IMG/VR virus record: IMGVR_UViG_3300048587_000305
Location: 1-27,945 of that record
Strand: one strand, 5' to 3'
From: a virus
DNA length: 27,945 nt
Shown here: positions 1 to 8,578 of the stretch, one piece after another
Layout: each line of letters begins with the position of its first letter
Position numbering within the stretch: the stretch's first letter is position 1
Made by a program: the position numbers and the translations under genes
Notes under the pieces: model-generated
Told to the model about the DNA's origin: nothing
Database searches by the model: none
What the model saw: only the letters and a program-made list of their open reading frames with translations

Positions 1-3000
1 TTTGTCGTTCCGTCGCTGACGCGAGCATGCGATTGCCCTCACGCGTCGCCGACTCCAGTTTTTCAAGCCGACTCTCAAGTCGGCGCGTGTATTCGTCGGC
101 CTCTCGCCGTTCGCGGCGCAGTTCGCGGAGTTCGGCGACGAGCAGGTTGTCGGACGTGCCACCGGACACGCCGGCAGACCGCAGCGCCGCATTGACGCGC
201 GCCGGGATGACCGCCTCGCCGCGGTGCAGGTAGGCGAGGCCGTCGGCGGGCACGAACGGTGTGCCGACGGCGTAACCAGGCGGCTGAAGGCCGATCGGGC
301 CGGTGCCTGGCCCGCCGGTGCCGCCCAGTCCGGGGCCCGGTTGCAGGCCGCTCAGCGCGCCGATGCCGGCGAGGATGTCGCCGAGGATCGTGGTCTGTGT
401 CTGCAGTTCCGACAGGCTGGTGCCGAGCGTCGATTCGACGGACGTGAGCACGGCCAGTTGCGTCGCCGGGTCGGCTGGCGTGATGGCCAGAAAGTACGGG
501 GCCAGCATGTCGCGCAGTTCCGGCGACAGGTCCGCGATCGCATCTTCCATTGCGCCGATTCCTGCCTCGACGCCCGCGGTATCGCCCAGCGCCGCGGCCT
601 CTTCCACGTCGCGCAGCAGCGGCTCCAGCAGGTCGCGCTGGCCCTGCGGCAGCGCGGCAATCTCCGCCTCCAGTGCGTCGTTCAGCAGCGACTGGCGATC
701 GGCCAGCGACCCGAGGTCGACGCCAACCGACGCGGCCAGCGCGGTCAGTTCGGTGCCGGTCGCCTGGGCGATGTCGGCGAGCTGCGAGGCGGTGGCGACG
801 GTGAGGTCGTCGAGATTGACGCCGAGATCGGTGACCAGATCGGACATTTCAACGCCGAGCGTTGCGGCGATCTCGTCGAGCGGGCGGCCGGTGGCGATAA
901 CCAGGTCGCGGATGACGGCGGCCAGTTCGGTCGCCAGTGCGCGGCGCTCGGCGGTGGCCTGCTCTGCGGCCAGGGCATCGCGCTCGGCGATCAGTGCGGC
1001 AAGGTCAGGATTGACGCCGCCGAATCCGCCGCCATCGACGCCGACACCGGGACCGCCACCGCCGCCTACAGGCTCGGCAATCGCCAGCCCGGCAACCTGC
1101 GTCAGTGCGTCTCGGATGGTGTCGCGGAGGTCAAAGTACGGATCGCCGCTGGCGTACACGCGCTGACCCAGCCGCAGCAGCTGATCGGCGAGGCCTGGCA
1201 GCGCGGCCATTGCCTCGGCATCGCCGCCGAGTGCGCTGGCCAGCGTGCGATCAAACAGCGCCTGCGCCTCGACCAGGGCATCGCGCGGACGCAGCCCGCC
1301 GAGGTCGCCGATCATCAGGTTGTCGAGCCAGTCGCGGATGCGCTGCTGCGCGCCGATCTGCGCGGTCACGGCGTTGTCGACGGCCTGCGTCACCTCATTC
1401 ATTCCGCCCGCCCAGCTGGACGTGGCCGCGCCCGCGCTGGCCTGCATCTCGGCGACCTCGCGGTCGAGGCGCTCCAGCTGCGTGCCGTAGAGCTGCTGCA
1501 CGATGTCGCGGCCGCTCTGTTCCAGTCTTGCGATGGCCTCAGCGGCGCGGATGGCGGCCAGCTGGTGCGCGGCAGCCAGATCGGCCTCCGCTGCGCCCTG
1601 CATGCCGGCAGCGCGGGCCGCGGCGTTGAGACTGGCGATCATGCTTGCCAGGTCGCGGTCGATGTCGCGCATCGACTGGGCGAACTCTGACATGCCGCTT
1701 GCTGCGGCCAGCTCGTCGTTGATGCCGCGCACCAGGTCCGCGTACTGCCCGTAAGCGGCGGCCTGGTCGGCCAGCACCGCGCCGACTCGCGCCGCGCCGA
1801 GTTCGCGGATCTGCGCCAGCTGTTGCTCGGTGGCACCCAGCGCCGTTGCCCTGGCGATCAGCGCCTCGGTCTCGGTATTGATCGCGGCCAGCTGCTGCGC
1901 GAACGTGGCCGGCGGCGCGAACTCGGCGAGCTGGTCGGTGACATCGGCTATCAGATCGGACAGCGAGCCGCTGACCTGGTCGATGGCGTCGGTAGCCTCG
2001 CCGGTCATGTCGATCACGACGCCAAGCGCCTGCGCGAACTCAAGCCACTCGACCACGGCCTCAGCGGTGAGCGTCGGCAGCGCGGCCTCGAACAGCGCAC
2101 GGAACGCCTGCGCGCCCGCGGCGCCCTCGAAGTCGGTCGCATTCAGCCCGATATCCGCCGCCTGCGTGGCAGCGTTCGCACGCGCCTGCTGCAGCGCATA
2201 GGCCGCGCGCTCGTCGGCGGTGTAGAAGGTTTCGAAGTAGGCCGACCAGAGCGACGTGGCGCGTTCGAGGCCGCCGGCTGCGGCGGTGATGTCGGCGGCG
2301 AAGCGGATCATCTCTTCGCGCGTCAGGTCGATCGATGTGCCGGAGAGGTCGAGGGCCTCGTCGAGCAGCGTCACCGAGCCGAGCAAGCGCGCATAGGTGG
2401 CGCCGATTTCCTCGGTGCCGACGCGGTAGTCGGTCATCAGATCGGCGACGCCAGCGAAGGTGTCGCCGAGCGTGCCGAGGTCGACGATCTTTTCGATCTG
2501 GAGGGCTTCGGCCAGACGACCGACGCGCTCTTCGAGCTCGCCCGCCGTGCCCACGAACGCGACAACGTCGGCAGAGAACTCGCCGAGGATCGCTCCGAAG
2601 CGGGCATCGAGGGCCTCACCGACCGTCGCCGCGCCATCGCGGAAGGTGTCGTTGACGTTCGCCAGCCGATCGCGCACGGCGGCCAGCTGGTCGTCGTTCA
2701 ACAGGCCGGCGATCAGGTTGTCGAAGTCCTTGATGCGGCCGGCGATCTCGACAGCAGCGCCGTCGCCCAGGCTCTCGCCGCGGACGAAGATCGAGCCAAG
2801 ATCGGACTCGGCCACACCGCGCGCCTGGCGGTCGCCGTTGAACTGCGACGAACGCACGCGGAGGATCGTCTCCTGGTTGTCGCCGAACACTTGCGTCAGA
2901 GCCGCCACGGCGCCAACGATCAGGCCGACTGGCCCCAGCAACAGGCCGACGCCCTGCATGAAGGCGCCACCCGCGATCGAAGCGACACCGGCGCCGATGC

Positions 3001-5200
3001 TGCCGGTGATGCCGCCGATCAAGCCAGCGCCGCTGAAGATGCTCGCGGATGCCAGCATGCCGGTGCCAAGCCCGCCGCCAACCAGCGCGCCGGCACCGCC
3101 GAGCAGGGAGCCGAGGATGCTGCCGGCGCCGCCGCCGGTGGCGCCTGCGCCGCTGCTGGCCGCTGCAGACGCAGCTCCAGCCACGCCACCGCCACCCATG
3201 CCCACCGAAACCAGGATCTTGTTGCGCAGGAACATGGCGATGATGTCGGCCAGCGTCTGCCTGGCAATGTTCAACGCGGCGTCGCCGAAGTCCTTGAACG
3301 ACTTGATGCCGCCGACGGCGAAGTCAGCGACGGCGGTGGCCAGATTGCCGACGCCGCTGACCAGCGTCGACTGGCTTTCGGCAGCTGCATCCTGTGCGGC
3401 GATGATCTGGTTCTGCCCCTCGACCTGCGCCGCGGCGCCGGCGCGGATGGCGGCGATCTCGGCAGCGCTCAGCCCGATGGTCTCGCGCTTCTTGTCGATG
3501 TAGTCCTGCTGCGCCTGCGTGCTTGCGGCCAGCAGTGCCGCCTCGGTAACGCGCTCGACGTGGGTCAGTTGCAGCTGACGCGTTTCTTCGCGCAGGTCTG
3601 CGAGGCCGACGTCGGCCACCGACGCGAACTGCGTGCGGTTGGCCATCTCGACTTCAGCCGCCCGCGTCAGGCGCTTGTGCGCCTCTGCCGCCAGGTCCAG
3701 GGCGCGGGCTTCCTGCGCGTACACCTGCGACTGCGCCTCGACACCGGCCCCGAGCGCCTCGAGGGCTGCCAGTGCCTGGTCGGCGGCGGCGGCGATTTCC
3801 TGCTGCGCCGCCTGGTAATCCATCATCGCCTGCTCGACCGGTCCGGCCAGCTGGCGCTCGTAGTCCTGCGTGATTCCGGCGAGCCGATCCATTCCGGCCT
3901 GCAGGTCTTTCAGGGCTGCAATGCGATCCTTGTCGGCGTCTTTCGCCGCTTTGCTCGCGGCGGCTAGATCCTTGGTGGATGTGGTCGCTCGGTTGGTCGA
4001 CGTTACCAGGGAGGACGCCGCTTTCGCGCCCTCTTCGTACTTGCCGAACAGCGTGTCGATGGTGTTGGTGACGTCGCCGACGGACTCATCCCAGGCCGCG
4101 GCGACGGCGCCGCCGCTGGCAGCGATGCGGTTGCCGGCCTCCTGAAAGATCTCCTCGACTTTTGCCCCAACGCCACTGATCGCCGACTTGACGCCAGCAG
4201 CATCCAGATCGAACGCCGCGGCCAGAGCATCGCGGATGGACGTTGCCACGGTGCCGATGATTCGGCCGACTGCACCGAATGAAGTGGCGACGATGTCAAC
4301 CAGGCCGATGGTCGTGGTGACGAACGCATCGAGCGCGTTCTTGACCAGCACCACCGCAAGCAAAGCCACCTTTAGGCCGGTGGCCATCGCCTCCGCAGCG
4401 GTCTTGAATGCGCCAGATTCTTCTGCTCCCTTCACCAGCTGCTCGGCATAGTTCGCCATCTCTGGAGCCAGCTCCGTCAGGAGCGTATTGGCGAATCCTT
4501 GCGCTGTGCTGGTCAGGCCTGAAACAGCATCATTGAAGCGCTCACTGGCGACCGCAGTTTCGCCGCTGATCACCAGCCCAAGACGCTCGGCCTGGTCGCC
4601 CAGCGCTTCGATGCCGGCCCGGCCCTGGTTGAGCATCGGCAGCAGGTCCAGCCCTGACTTGCCGAACAGCTGCTGAGCGAGCGCCGCCTTCTCGGCTCCG
4701 TTCTGCATGCCGGCGAATCTGTCGGCCACGTCAAGCAGGACATCGTTCATCGGCCGCAATCCGCCGGCAGCGTTGGTCGATGCGATGCCCAGGCGCGCCA
4801 GTTGCTCGCCGCCGCCCTCCAGCTCGCTGGCCAGCTTTTTCATGCCGACCTCCAGCCCACCGAGGTCCGTGCCAGATTGCTTGGCCGCGAAGCCCAGGCG
4901 GCTGAGGTCCTCCACGGCAACCCCGGTGCGCGATGACATCTTGGCCATCTCGTCTGCAGCGTTCGCGGCGCGGCGCACCAGCTCGATGGTGCCGCCAACC
5001 GCCGCCGCAGCACCCGCCGCCAGCGCCGCAAACCCAGCCTTGCCGACGTTGCCGATCTGCCCCAGCTGGCGCTTCCAGGCATCGGTGGCGCTGCCGGCCT
5101 GCGCCAGCTTGGTCTTGACGCCGTCGACGGCGCCGCCGACGACCTTGACCATGCCGCTGGCGTCGGCCTTGAGGGTCAGCGTGATGGTCTGGTTGGTCAC
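1..5200 (-). CDS. Tail tape measure protein (3' end cut by window edge)
   Basis: This frame stays open from a GTG at 5200 to the window edge, about 1,733 codons. A tape measure protein sets siphovirus tail length, sits inside the tail tube and helps DNA entry. The N-terminal part is a helical Gly/Ala-rich domain ('VGKAGFAALAAGAAAAVGG', then 'GMQNGAEKAALAQQLFGKSG'), typical of this family. Two hydrophobic stretches occur, including a long Gly-rich one read from about 3,200 to 2,900. Near the end is the family's conserved C-terminal signature, 'GTPFVPADGLAYLHRGEAVI', followed by a charged helix ending near 'LESATREGNRMLASATERQ', so only a few residues are probably missing. The GTG overlaps the stop of the upstream gpGT reading frame (GTGA), implying coupled translation; an ATG at 5153 is a weaker alternative start. 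Position after the G/GT pair matches lambda gene H. Family call is secure; exact start less so. Confidence 0.93.
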   Translation of the reverse strand, partial: MTNQTITLTLKADASGMVKVVGGAVDGVKTKLAQAGSATDAWKRQLGQIGNVGKAGFAALAAGAAAAVGGTIELVRRAANAADEMAKMSSRTGVAVEDLSRLGFAAKQSGTDLGGLEVGMKKLASELEGGGEQLARLGIASTNAAGGLRPMNDVLLDVADRFAGMQNGAEKAALAQQLFGKSGLDLLPMLNQGRAGIEALGDQAERLGLVISGETAVASERFNDAVSGLTSTAQGFANTLLTELAPEMANYAEQLVKGAEESGAFKTAAEAMATGLKVALLAVVLVKNALDAFVTTTIGLVDIVATSFGAVGRIIGTVATSIRDALAAAFDLDAAGVKSAISGVGAKVEEIFQEAGNRIAASGGAVAAAWDESVGDVTNTIDTLFGKYEEGAKAASSLVTSTNRATTSTKDLAAASKAAKDADKDRIAALKDLQAGMDRLAGITQDYERQLAGPVEQAMMDYQAAQQEIAAAADQALAALEALGAGVEAQSQVYAQEARALDLAAEAHKRLTRAAEVEMANRTQFASVADVGLADLREETRQLQLTHVERVTEAALLAASTQAQQDYIDKKRETIGLSAAEIAAIRAGAAAQVEGQNQIIAAQDAAAESQSTLVSGVGNLATAVADFAVGGIKSFKDFGDAALNIARQTLADIIAMFLRNKILVSVGMGGGGVAGAASAAASSGAGATGGGAGSILGSLLGGAGALVGGGLGTGMLASASIFSGAGLIGGITGSIGAGVASIAGGAFMQGVGLLLGPVGLIVGAVAALTQVFGDNQETILRVRSSQFNGDRQARGVAESDLGSIFVRGESLGDGAAVEIAGRIKDFDNLIAGLLNDDQLAAVRDRLANVNDTFRDGAATVGEALDARFGAILGEFSADVVAFVGTAGELEERVGRLAEALQIEKIVDLGTLGDTFAGVADLMTDYRVGTEEIGATYARLLGSVTLLDEALDLSGTSIDLTREEMIRFAADITAAAGGLERATSLWSAYFETFYTADERAAYALQQARANAATQAADIGLNATDFEGAAGAQAFRALFEAALPTLTAEAVVEWLEFAQALGVVIDMTGEATDAIDQVSGSLSDLIADVTDQLAEFAPPATFAQQLAAINTETEALIARATALGATEQQLAQIRELGAARVGAVLADQAAAYGQYADLVRGINDELAAASGMSEFAQSMRDIDRDLASMIASLNAAARAAGMQGAAEADLAAAHQLAAIRAAEAIARLEQSGRDIVQQLYGTQLERLDREVAEMQASAGAATSSWAGGMNEVTQAVDNAVTAQIGAQQRIRDWLDNLMIGDLGGLRPRDALVEAQALFDRTLASALGGDAEAMAALPGLADQLLRLGQRVYASGDPYFDLRDTIRDALTQVAGLAIAEPVGGGGGPGVGVDGGGFGGVNPDLAALIAERDALAAEQATAERRALATELAAVIRDLVIATGRPLDEIAATLGVEMSDLVTDLGVNLDDLTVATASQLADIAQATGTELTALAASVGVDLGSLADRQSLLNDALEAEIAALPQGQRDLLEPLLRDVEEAAALGDTAGVEAGIGAMEDAIADLSPELRDMLAPYFLAITPADPATQLAVLTSVESTLGTSLSELQTQTTILGDILAGIGALSGLQPGPGLGGTGGPGTGPIGLQPPGYAVGTPFVPADGLAYLHRGEAVIPARVNAALRSAGVSGGTSDNLLVAELRELRRERREADEYTRRLESRLEKLESATREGNRMLASATERQ

Positions 5201-5879
5201 TTGGCTTTCGGCTCCGGTGCTTTCTTCTGGTACTCGGCGGCCTGCGTGCGGCCCATCAGCAGCAACCCGCTGAGCACATCACGGCGCCGGCTTCCCGGTA
5301 CCCGGTGGGCGCGCATGGCTGCGTCTGCCTCGGTGGCGCTCAAGCCGAGGCAGACGCCGGCCATACCGACGAATGACAACTGGCAGCTGAGGAACACATC
5401 CACGGTTTCCAGGTTGTCCTCCAGCACATCCACATCGATCGGCACCAGTCGATACCGCCCAGTCTCCGGGTCGACCTCGGTGGGCTGAGTCGTTACGTCA
5501 CGCGGCTGGATCAGCGACCGCGCGACGTCTTCGAGTTTTTTGCGCGGCCTTCGCTGAGCGCGGCCAAGTACTCCGAAAAGATCGCCGACTTGATCAGCGG
5601 GCCGTAGTCGTCGGTCTCCAGGAACTTGAAAACGGCGTCGCCCTCAAGGTCGGTGCCGTCGCTGCCGGGGATCCCATCGATCTTCGGAACCAGCTCACGG
5701 AACTGCTGCTGCGGGGTGATCTTGCCGTCGGCCACGTCTGCGCCAAGCTGGTCCAGCTTGGCCTGGCTGACGAAGCGGAAGTGCGGCTTGACCGTGCCCT
5801 TGAGGACGCTGCCGTCCTCCGGATAGCACAGGTTGACGGTGACCGGGATGGCGTCGACTCGGTTGATGCGCAGAGACAT
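5197..5879 (-). CDS. Tail assembly chaperone gpGT-like, made by -1 frameshift
   Basis: The reading frame ending at 5197 has no good start of its own: it is open well upstream of a GTG at 5445, back into the gpG-like gene. A -1 slip at the heptamer A AAA AAC (5541-5535) joins 115 residues of the gpG-like protein to 112 residues of this frame, giving a product of about 227 residues. In lambda, G and the frameshift product GT are made in a fixed ratio; G coats the tape measure and the T part recruits tail tube subunits, and neither is in the finished virion. Gene order (major tail protein, G, GT, tape measure) is exactly that of lambda. The T-like part contains 'VDVDVLEDNLETVDVFLSC' and a basic Lys-rich end. 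That slippage happens is inferred; the signal itself is visible. Confidence 0.85.
5495..5541 (-). promoter_or_regulatory. Programmed -1 ribosomal frameshift signal
   Basis: On the minus strand the slippery heptamer A AAA AAC (5541-5535) is in the correct zero-frame phase (GCA AAA AAC). After a 6-nt spacer (5534-5529) comes a stem of 11 bp with one G-U pair: arm 5528-5518 (ACGTCGCGCGG) pairs with arm 5505-5495 (CCGCGTGACGT) across a 12-nt loop. Heptamer class, spacer and stem all fit known -1 frameshift signals. The zero-frame stop (5513-5511) lies in the loop. Confidence 0.88.
5511..5879 (-). CDS. Tail assembly chaperone gpG-like (zero-frame product)
   Basis: This 122-residue protein starts at ATG 5879, preceded at good distance by AAGGA. 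It lies between the major tail protein and the tape measure gene, the place of lambda gene G. The sequence ('MSLRINRVDAIPVTVNL', then 'LKGTVKPHFRFVSQAKLDQL') resembles phage tail assembly chaperones with an N-terminal beta-rich part and an acidic helical C-terminal part. The last codons before the stop carry GCA AAA AAC, so most ribosomes should terminate at 5511 while a minority shift into the gpGT frame. The start could be further upstream in the same frame, but the upstream stretch runs through the terminator-like hairpin and reads as low-complexity shadow sequence. Confidence 0.85.
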   Translation of the reverse strand: MSLRINRVDAIPVTVNLCYPEDGSVLKGTVKPHFRFVSQAKLDQLGADVADGKITPQQQFRELVPKIDGIPGSDGTDLEGDAVFKFLETDDYGPLIKSAIFSEYLAALSEGRAKNSKTSRGR

Positions 5880-5910
5880 GGGTGAAGTCCTTGGGGTGGG
5901 GTGGATCAAA

Positions 5911-5936
5911 GCCGCCCGGCCGCGAAGCCGGGCGGC
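5911..5936 (-). terminator. Strong hairpin after major tail gene, terminator-like
   Basis: A perfect 10-bp G+C stem (GCCGCCCGGC) closes a 6-nt loop (TTCGCG on the minus strand). It is followed in the minus direction by TTTGAT, a short U run, then by the gpG Shine-Dalgarno. It lies in the 64-nt gap after the major tail protein stop. It could be a partial intrinsic terminator, or a 3' stabilising hairpin, that keeps major tail protein mRNA more abundant than the downstream tail mRNA. The U run is short, so termination is probably leaky. Confidence 0.6.
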
Positions 5937-5943
5937 GGGTGGA

Positions 5944-6873
5944 TCAGGCGAAGGTGATCGAGTACTCGTCGTCACCGGCATCCGGCAGCACGCGGCCGAT
6001 GACTTCCCAGGCGAAGTGGCCGTCGATCTCCACCGGCTTGGGCAGCAGCAGCTGCACGGCGGGAAGCTCCACCAGGATGTTCTTGCCGGCGCTGGTGGTG
6101 ATTTCGAACTCGATCGGGACCGGCGTCTCGGCATTGGCCAGCGCGTGAATGTTCTTGTCCGAGTACGCCGAGCGGAAGAAGCGAAGGGTGACCTCGGTCA
6201 CGCGGTCGGTGTGCCGGGCGACGCGGCCCTCGGTGTGATGGATGATGTCCATCGCCACGTTGGGGCGGATCTCCAGGCCCTTGCCGTCGACGTTGAAGCC
6301 GTCGATGGTCATCACCGAATTGTCGTGCACGATCACTGGCGGGATCTGGAACGCGCTGACGTCGCTGTCGGTCGGCATGGAAGCCTCCGCCATCGTCTGC
6401 GGGTTGCCGCGGATCTCGAACTGCGCCTTCGGGAAGTCGTCGATGTTGAACTGCAGATTGCTCAACATGCCGCGCGCACCGAGGAACTTGAACACCTCGG
6501 TGGAATGAAAGGCCTTGACCGTGGCCGACGGAATGCTCGCGCTCAGCGGGCGATAGCGGGCGCTGGTGACTGCCACCAGCGTCTCGGCGTGGCCGCATGC
6601 GCGCAGCAGGGCCGCGATCGGCGCCGCGGTGCCAGGCGTACCGTGGCCGACCAGTTCGATGATGCCGCTGGCAATGCCGCGCTTGCGCACCAGTGCCGTC
6701 GGCCGGCCGCCGAACACGCTGCGGTCCAGGTTGCGGTCCTGGTTGTCGGCCTCGACCATGACCGAGAGATCCATGCACTGGATCGTGTTCAGCGCTGCAG
6801 TCGGGACAGCGTCGGTGCCTTCGGTCGATTCAATCTTGACCTGCAGCGTCCGGTTCAAAAATGGCGTCAACAT
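5944..6873 (-). CDS. Major tail tube protein
   Basis: This 309-residue protein starts at ATG 6873 with AGGAG at ideal distance. Its N-terminus, 'MLTPFLNRTLQVKIESTEG', and the following 'TAALNTIQCMDLSVMVEADN' are typical of siphovirus tail tube subunits that polymerise around the tape measure. Later segments are beta-rich and end in 'GDDEYSITFA', a usual C-terminal style for this group. Position between the minor tail (Z-like) gene and the G/GT chaperone pair supports the role, which corresponds to lambda gpV. It stands apart from its neighbours by a 38-nt gap upstream and a hairpin downstream, consistent with separate, high expression. The length is somewhat above lambda gpV (246 residues). 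No frameshift or missing part is seen. Confidence 0.85.
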   Translation of the reverse strand: MLTPFLNRTLQVKIESTEGTDAVPTAALNTIQCMDLSVMVEADNQDRNLDRSVFGGRPTALVRKRGIASGIIELVGHGTPGTAAPIAALLRACGHAETLVAVTSARYRPLSASIPSATVKAFHSTEVFKFLGARGMLSNLQFNIDDFPKAQFEIRGNPQTMAEASMPTDSDVSAFQIPPVIVHDNSVMTIDGFNVDGKGLEIRPNVAMDIIHHTEGRVARHTDRVTEVTLRFFRSAYSDKNIHALANAETPVPIEFEITTSAGKNILVELPAVQLLLPKPVEIDGHFAWEVIGRVLPDAGDDEYSITFA

Positions 6874-6911
6874 GGCTTGCTCCTAGCGTTGAGGCAGCGG
6901 ATTGCTGCGGA

Positions 6912-7496
6912 TCAGGTGCTACCTCGCAGCGCGAACAGCAGCGCCGCCTGGTACTGTTTTCGATAAGCCGCAGCGGCATCGGGGGCGATGTCTTTGCGGA
7001 TGGTGTTGAACACTTGCGATGGGCTGGGCGCGTGGTGCACCTTGACCTTGCGGCCTTGCCCTGGAACCCGGTGCGCGATACCCACGATCGGGTCGCCGCT
7101 TTCCTTCTTGAACCCCAGCGGCATCAGGAAGCCGTGGCGGAAGGTTTCCTTGGCGCCAGGGGTGACGGTGACTTGCACGCCGGCGCGCTTTTGGACCTTT
7201 CCGCCGCGGCCGCTGGTCAGCAGCTGCTTGTGCGGGAACCGGGTCAGCAGCACGCCGCGGCGAGCAGCGCTGATCTTGGCTTCCGGCTTGGCCTTGGTCG
7301 CGCCAACAATCCGCAGCTTGTCGCGCACGTAGGCCGCAGTCAGCGCGACTTCCTTGCGGATCGCACGGACAGCCAGGGCACGCGTGGTCACGATGGCCCG
7401 ATTCAGCGCCTGCACGTTGGCGCGCTGCACCTTCTCGGGAACGGTTCCCAGTTCCTTCAGCGCCTTGTCCAGGCCTTTCCATTCAGCGGAGATCAT
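6912..7496 (-). CDS. Minor tail protein, gpZ-like
   Basis: This 194-residue protein resembles the prophage minor tail protein Z family, which acts at the tail completion step before joining to the head. Visible support: an amphipathic N-terminal helix ('WKGLDKALKELGTVPEKVQR'), a central segment rich in Arg/Lys and Ala ('TTRALAVRAIRKEVALTAAY'), and a later 'FRHGFLMPLGFKKESGDPIV' segment in which a phage-protein beta motif precedes a basic 'RVPGQGRKVKV' stretch. Lambda gpZ has 192 residues, close to this length. The start ATG overlaps the stop of the upstream tail terminator-like gene (ATGA). Its place between the U-like and V-like genes matches the Z-U-V neighbourhood in lambda. Confidence 0.78.
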   Translation of the reverse strand: MISAEWKGLDKALKELGTVPEKVQRANVQALNRAIVTTRALAVRAIRKEVALTAAYVRDKLRIVGATKAKPEAKISAARRGVLLTRFPHKQLLTSGRGGKVQKRAGVQVTVTPGAKETFRHGFLMPLGFKKESGDPIVGIAHRVPGQGRKVKVHHAPSPSQVFNTIRKDIAPDAAAAYRKQYQAALLFALRGST

Positions 7497-7969
7497 GGCG
7501 AGAGCACCTCTTGCATCACCACGTCGAGCACCAGCACGGCGGCCGTGACCGGCAGCCCCTCGGGACGGTTCAGGATGTTGGCCGCCGCAATCTTGACGTC
7601 GCTGCTGACGGTCGCCGACTGCACCAACTGCGTGCGCCGCGGGATCACGTCGAGCATGTCCTCGAGCGCGGCCAGCGCCTGCTCCTGGCCGTTGATGTCA
7701 TCGCCCCAGAAGGTGGCCTCGCACGCAACCTGGAACGCGCGGGTGCGGCGCTGCGTGGTCGCCAGATCCAGCGTGATCCGGTCGGCCAGGGCGACCACAA
7801 TACGCGGCGGTGGCTCGGCGTCCGGGTCGGTGGTGTCGACCTGCGTCAGCTCGCGCACGACGGTGTCGCCGAGGTCGGTGCGATAAGCGCCGCCCGTGGT
7901 CGTGATCGCCTCCATCAGGGTGACGATTTGACCGAGCAAGGTCCAGATCGGGGACTCAGGCGCGGACAC
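7493..7969 (-). CDS. Probable tail terminator, gpU-like
   Basis: This 158-residue protein starts at GTG 7969, inside the end of the upstream FII-like gene (14-nt overlap). It is small and mixed alpha/beta, with a long N-terminal helix ('SPIWTLLGQIVTLMEAITTT') and later 'AFQVACEATFWGDDINGQEQ', a pattern seen in minor tail or tail terminator proteins. Tail terminators such as lambda gpU (131 residues) cap the tube when the tape measure length is reached. The assignment rests mainly on position between the FII-like connector and gpZ-like genes and on size. Sequence resemblance alone does not prove it, and 'minor tail protein' is a safer family-level label. Confidence 0.62.
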   Translation of the reverse strand: MSAPESPIWTLLGQIVTLMEAITTTGGAYRTDLGDTVVRELTQVDTTDPDAEPPPRIVVALADRITLDLATTQRRTRAFQVACEATFWGDDINGQEQALAALEDMLDVIPRRTQLVQSATVSSDVKIAAANILNRPEGLPVTAAVLVLDVVMQEVLSP

Positions 7970-8288
7970 GGATCACCGTCCAGCGGCTGATGCTCGCGTC
8001 CTGTTGTTCCAGCGACTCCAGGCGCCAGGAGACTTCATCGATCTCGACCACGCCACCGCGCACCGGCGTGACCTGGGCGCGCTGGAAGGTGACCTCGCGG
8101 CGGGTGCCCACGGTGCGCGCAGACTCGCCGGTCGATTCGAGCACGATGTCATCCACCAGCACGTCGCAATCGACGGGCGTCGGGGTTGTACCGGGCGGCG
8201 TGTAGATAGCGGCATCGCCCATGCCGACCGAGACCAGTCCGGCGATCAGATCGGCATCGATGGCGCGGAGCATGGCGGACTGGGTCAT
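7956..8288 (-). CDS. Head-tail connector, FII-like
   Basis: This 110-residue protein starts at ATG 8288, which overlaps the Rz1 stop (ATGA). It has the features of head completion proteins related to lambda gpFII (117 residues), which attach to the portal/gpW end and accept the tail: an N-terminal helix ('MLRAIDADLIAGLVSVGMGD'), the loop 'YTPPGTTPTPVDCDVLVDD', then beta strands with 'REVTFQRAQVTPVRGGVVEI' and a C-terminal 'ISRWTVIRVRA'. The first tail genes follow directly. The lysis genes lie immediately upstream, so this gene is separated from the gpW-like and portal genes that its product should contact. Confidence 0.72.
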   Translation of the reverse strand: MTQSAMLRAIDADLIAGLVSVGMGDAAIYTPPGTTPTPVDCDVLVDDIVLESTGESARTVGTRREVTFQRAQVTPVRGGVVEIDEVSWRLESLEQQDASISRWTVIRVRA

Positions 8289-8578
8289 CGCGCACCTGCC
8301 TGGCTGTTGTGCCGGCGAACGCAGTCCTTCAGCGCATCGAGCTGCGTCGCACACGCATCGCGCGCGCGGCTTTCGGCGAGCGCCATCGCCGCGGCCACGT
8401 CGGCCGCGATGGCACCGTCGGGCAGCACGTAGATCGGCGCCGGGCAGCGGTCGGTCATGGCACTGTCAGGGCACACGACTGGCACCTGCGCTGGCGTCGC
8501 TTCGGGCACGCGCCAGAGCGCGCAACTGGTCAGCGAAATCAGCAGACACAGGACCGCGACCTGGCGGGCACTCCGCAG
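8285..8578 (-). CDS. Rz1-like outer-membrane spanin lipoprotein, nested in Rz
   Basis: A second frame overlapping the 3' part of Rz encodes a lipoprotein signal: basic 'KWLRSARQ', hydrophobic 'VAVLCLLISLTSC' with a lipobox ending L-T-S-C, then a mature part of about 79 residues with Pro-rich 'VPEATPAQVPVVCPD'. Rz1 is the outer-membrane half of the spanin complex that fuses inner and outer membranes at the end of lysis. The start is uncertain: no ATG or GTG sits at the right distance, so the given start is an in-frame CTG at 8578. The next in-frame ATG, at 8707, would put an unusually long basic leader before the signal. The out-of-frame nesting in Rz is the classical lambda arrangement. The stop overlaps the FII-like ATG. 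Confidence 0.68.
   Translation of the reverse strand: MRSARQVAVLCLLISLTSCALWRVPEATPAQVPVVCPDSAMTDRCPAPIYVLPDGAIAADVAAAMALAESRARDACATQLDALKDCVRRHNSQAGAR

Noticed and set aside
224-3967. Long plus-strand frames at 224-1690 and 1823-3967
   Set aside because: They lie opposite the tape measure gene and give Arg/Gln/Gly-rich, low-complexity translations with no family features; G+C-rich DNA produces such antisense frames.
5197-5445. Independent 82-residue gene starting at GTG 5445
   Set aside because: The frame is open well upstream of that GTG, no ribosome site precedes it, and a phased slippery site connects it to the gpG-like gene.
5926-5940. Resemblance of GGGCGGCGGGT to the lambda cosN sequence
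   Set aside because: The match is partial, lies in one arm of a hairpin between tail genes, and is far from terS, where a cos site is expected.
5944-6778. Second minus-strand frame (5972-6778) inside the major tail protein gene
   Set aside because: Arg/Ala/Gly/His-rich out-of-frame shadow of a gene with a good Shine-Dalgarno and a recognisable product.
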